From the NCBI RefSeq assembly GCF_002259415.1, contig NZ_NPFY01000044.1, forward strand, positions 1 through 45,489: a stretch of DNA of 45,489 nt, read 5' to 3'. Origin of the DNA: Rhodococcus sp. 14-2470-1b (GTDB lineage Bacteria > Actinomycetota > Actinomycetes > Mycobacteriales > Mycobacteriaceae). This document shows positions 43,316 to 45,489 of the stretch, one piece after another. The notes beneath the pieces are model-generated. The model was not told the origin of the DNA. It did no database searches and saw only the letters and a list, made by a program, of their open reading frames with translations. A program made the position numbers and the translations under genes. Every line of letters starts with the position of its first letter. Position 1 is the stretch's first letter.

Positions 43316-43612
43316 ATGGTAGACACAGAATTTCACAACAAGGCGCTCGAACTGCTTCGGCAGGCCGACGAAGCCGACCAGAACGGCAACGAAGAACGGG
43401 CGGCGTACCTCACCGCGCAGGCACAAGTGTTCGCCACCCTCCAGAACTCCGCCACCGCCTTCGCCGTAGCGGAAGACGTACTCACCGCCTTCCATGAAAA
43501 AATGAACGGGGCTACGGACGCGGTCGACGGACTCACTGCACAAGTGCGGAAAGAACTCGGCGAATTAAACCAAAACCTCGACGACATCAAAGCTCGGATG
43601 CCCGCGACCTGA
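43316..43612 (+). CDS. Small helical protein (98 residues)
   Basis: All-alpha: TEFHNKALELLRQADEADQN, then AYLTAQAQVFATLQNSATAF and LTAQVRKELGELNQNLDDIK, the last with heptad-like hydrophobic spacing. Divergent from the nuclease-like gene; could be its partner or an antitoxin-like factor (inference). No family recognised. Start ATG 43316. Confidence 0.6.
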   Translation: MVDTEFHNKALELLRQADEADQNGNEERAAYLTAQAQVFATLQNSATAFAVAEDVLTAFHEKMNGATDAVDGLTAQVRKELGELNQNLDDIKARMPAT

Positions 43613-43666
43613 GGCCGTCGAACCGCCGGTAATTCATCTCCGATCGGACGGGGGCTGGACCAACGG

Positions 43667-43699
43667 CAGTGGGACTCACTCAACACCCGAGTCCCACTG
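43667..43699. terminator. Perfect hairpin between convergent genes
   Basis: CAGTGGGACTC and GAGTCCCACTG, 11 pairs, 11-base loop. Confidence 0.85.
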
Positions 43700-43723
43700 T
43701 CACACAACCCGATTGGTCAACGG

Positions 43724-44038
43724 CTAGGTCAACCGCAACCCCATCGTCAAACCACCGTTGGGCTTGCCGTTGGACCTGTGCGTCAACCTACGCGGCAACC
43801 CACACGCCATCGCGTACTCGACAATATCCATGTCAGGATCCTGGAAAAGCAAGACCTGCGCAGTCACCATCACCACGTTCCACCGCACACGATCGGTCTC
43901 ATCGCTCGATAGAGCGTCATCGGTCCGCTTGGTATCCGAATTCCGATCGTGACCAGCACGATCGAGACGATACGGCGCATCAGACCAATCGTGACCAGCG
44001 ATCTCCGCGGCCATCTCCTGCGCATTACGACTGAGCAT
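43724..44038 (-). CDS. Small unknown protein (104 residues)
   Basis: GGAGG ribosome site before ATG 44038. MLSRNAQEMAAEIAGHDWSD, then a charged middle, VRWNVVMVTAQVLLFQDPDM (one hydrophobic strand or helix) and a basic end. No family recognised. Confidence 0.6.
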   Translation of the reverse strand: MLSRNAQEMAAEIAGHDWSDAPYRLDRAGHDRNSDTKRTDDALSSDETDRVRWNVVMVTAQVLLFQDPDMDIVEYAMACGLPRRLTHRSNGKPNGGLTMGLRLT

Positions 44039-44149
44039 CTTCTACCTCCAGTTGGTTCCGTCGCCTCTTCCCGTCGAAAAGGACCACTCCGAACAATACT
44101 CCCGAACTGACTTCTGCGCTCCCAGACACAAATTCACGATTACCGACCA
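44039..44149. other. Short AT-richer spacer
   Basis: No gene. Includes AATTCACGATTACCG, like the piece ATTCACGATTAATTG before leader copy 2, so the leader homology may begin here. Confidence 0.4.
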
Positions 44150-44611
44150 GGCCTGAGAGCTACCGCGTCACCGAGCGTGGTCAACACCCGTCGCTCCCGC
44201 ACAATCACGCTGCGAGCTCCACGGCCGGGAGGTGGCCCAGCCGCCGGCGTCGACGAGCGGTCTCGCATTCCGCCTGTCCACGGTGCCGGCCACCCTGCGG
44301 GCGTCCCCCGAACCGAGCTCCGCTGCGCTCCGCACCGTGAAAAGACATCGAATTTCTTGTCGCACATCTGGCTCCCGGCGATACTGCATCACCCGTGCCC
44401 GCCGCCTCAACCCCTCGCTCCGCTGCGCTACGGCCAAGGCTCCGAACACTTTTCGTAGAGCAGTCGCTGCGCTCCCACGAAAACTGTCCAGCCGCGGCGT
44501 TGCCCCGTCGTCCCCGTGCGCTGCTGTCTCTCCTCACGCCAGATGACAGCGACAAGAAATTGGCAGAGCAGCAAGTCCAGTCGGCACACCAGTAGGGGAG
44601 AGGCCCACACC
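44150..44611 (+). promoter_or_regulatory. Structured leader, copy 4
   Basis: Highly similar to copy 2 across its length. Main hairpin arms CACTTTTCGT (44447-44456) and ACGAAAACTG (44477-44486) around GAGC...GCTC pairing, then GCCAGATGACAGC (one change from the other copies), AAATTGGCAGAGCA, and GGGGAGAGG before ATG 44612. Confidence 0.8.
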
Positions 44612-45136
44612 ATGAGCGCATTCACCGTCAGCAACGAACACATCGCAGTCCTGCTCACCGCCGGACTCGCCGTCGACCACAAACCACTCCAGTGGGAGAT
44701 CCCGGCACCCACCGACGGCGGTCTCCCGCTCAATGCAACCACCGGAAACGGCGTCGGCGCAGGATGGTCGATCAACCGCCCGAACACCCGCACACGGAGC
44801 CTCACCCGCGCCAGCGTCGACGCAATCGGGCAGATGCTCCTCGACCAGAACACCGCCAGCGTGAACCACCGCTACAACGACGACGACCTCCAGATCTACA
44901 CCCACACCCCGCCCCGTGGCTGGCGTACAGCCGTCGAAGTCCTCAAAGCCATCAACTGCTACCGCTACCAAGCAGGCGAAGTCGACAACTGGACCGACAC
45001 CGAAGCGCACCACTTCTGCGCCGCCCTCGAAACTGCCGTCATCGCAATGCTTCCCGGCTACGAGGAAGCCGCATGGGCCATCGGCCGCGACACCCCCACA
45101 CTCGCCGAACAGCACGCCAGCAACGGCACGATCTAA
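44612..45136 (+). CDS. Unknown plasmid protein (174 residues)
   Basis: MSAFTVSNEHIAVLLTAGLA, then NDDDLQIYTHTPPRGWRTAV, then EVLKAINCYRYQAGEVDNWT and AIAMLPGYEEAAWAIGRDTP-like helices. Soluble, with no signal. No family recognised. Start fixed by the leader's ribosome site; next gene 44 bases downstream. Confidence 0.7.
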   Translation: MSAFTVSNEHIAVLLTAGLAVDHKPLQWEIPAPTDGGLPLNATTGNGVGAGWSINRPNTRTRSLTRASVDAIGQMLLDQNTASVNHRYNDDDLQIYTHTPPRGWRTAVEVLKAINCYRYQAGEVDNWTDTEAHHFCAALETAVIAMLPGYEEAAWAIGRDTPTLAEQHASNGTI

Positions 45137-45180
45137 CCGGCCTCGATCACCGAATCCAACCCGACGAAGGAGCACAACCC

Positions 45181-45480
45181 ATGAGCGCCAACGACATCGA
45201 CGACTACTGGACCACCTACGACAAGGCCCTCGACGCGGCCGCCGAATGCCGAAGCGTCGAATCCCTGATCGACACCCTCAACCGCTACTACCCGCCCTCG
45301 TCCGGAGTGGCGTTCTTCCCCAACGGTGCCGACCGAGACCTACTCGGCACACTCACCGACGCCGGACACTTCGATACCGTGTGGATCCAAGCGGACTACC
45401 ACTTCGCGCTCCGTGACGGCCGCGGAGACGGATTCACCTACATCGAAGGCGACATCGTCCGCGGAACCTCACGCCGGTAA
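45181..45480 (+). CDS. Small unknown protein (99 residues)
   Basis: MSANDIDDYWTTYDKALDAA, then AFFPNGADRDLLGTLTDAGH and WIQADYHFALRDGRGDGFTY. AAGGAG lies before ATG 45181. Likely one operon with the 44612 gene. No family recognised. Confidence 0.65.
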   Translation: MSANDIDDYWTTYDKALDAAAECRSVESLIDTLNRYYPPSSGVAFFPNGADRDLLGTLTDAGHFDTVWIQADYHFALRDGRGDGFTYIEGDIVRGTSRR

Positions 45481-45489
45481 AACACCCGC

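Overview
The window is high-GC actinobacterial DNA of the Rhodococcus/Gordonia/Nocardia type. The signs are an Lsr2-type silencer, GTG/TTG starts, DUF6153, DUF305 and MmpL proteins, and strong GC bias. It looks like accessory plasmid DNA. The backbone includes an ArdC antirestriction gene, a ParB-like protein, Lsr2, an ATP-dependent DNA ligase and many small unknown genes. Backbone genes with a shared leader all read on the + strand, as expected of the leading region of a conjugative plasmid (inference).

Layout. 1-4200: an MFS pump with a flavin-binding PPOX protein, then minus-strand genes (DUF6461-like, GNAT, a damaged membrane protein) separated by three copies of a short repeat. 4330-7195: a structured leader with small + strand genes, then a second leader in front of the 5' third of ardC. 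7196-18481: mobile element 1, about 11.3 kb, inserted inside ardC. It has a tyrosine recombinase / small HTH / second recombinase trio at its left end. Its cargo is copper genes (CopZ-like, CopB ATPase, DUF305, DUF6153), two MFS pumps with a TetR regulator, a bleomycin-resistance-like VOC protein and a thioredoxin-like protein. 18482-23420: backbone resumes with the 3' part of ardC, a third leader copy, ParB-like, Lsr2 and the 3' part of a DNA ligase gene. 23421-32125: mobile element 2, about 8.7 kb, inserted in that ligase gene. It has a second recombinase trio and a persulfide/sulfite set (CstR-like repressor, MBL-rhodanese, TauE, DUF302, a small inner-membrane protein, MmpL). 32126-34320: the ligase 5' end, small genes and a truncated ImuA'-like gene. 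34320-35409: an AT-rich patch with an integrase fragment and a frameshifted DHFR. 35410-41733: a Tn5053-family remnant bounded by matching 25-bp inverted repeats. Its truncated tniA is fused to a second, 5'-shortened copy of the copper genes. The right repeat abuts a resolvase gene that has lost its 5' half. 41734-45489: the resolvase remnant, a nuclease-like protein, small unknown genes and a fourth leader copy.

How it works together. Two copper islands and one sulfur island carry operators of the CsoR/CstR type (TACCCC-GGGGTA). The only CsoR-family gene in the window lacks the copper-ligand histidine and looks like the persulfide sensor CstR. The four leader copies keep two hairpins, one with paired base changes, directly upstream of small + strand genes including ardC. 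The leading idea here is that they are structured regulators, perhaps single-stranded-DNA promoters active when the plasmid enters a new cell. This is inference and untested.
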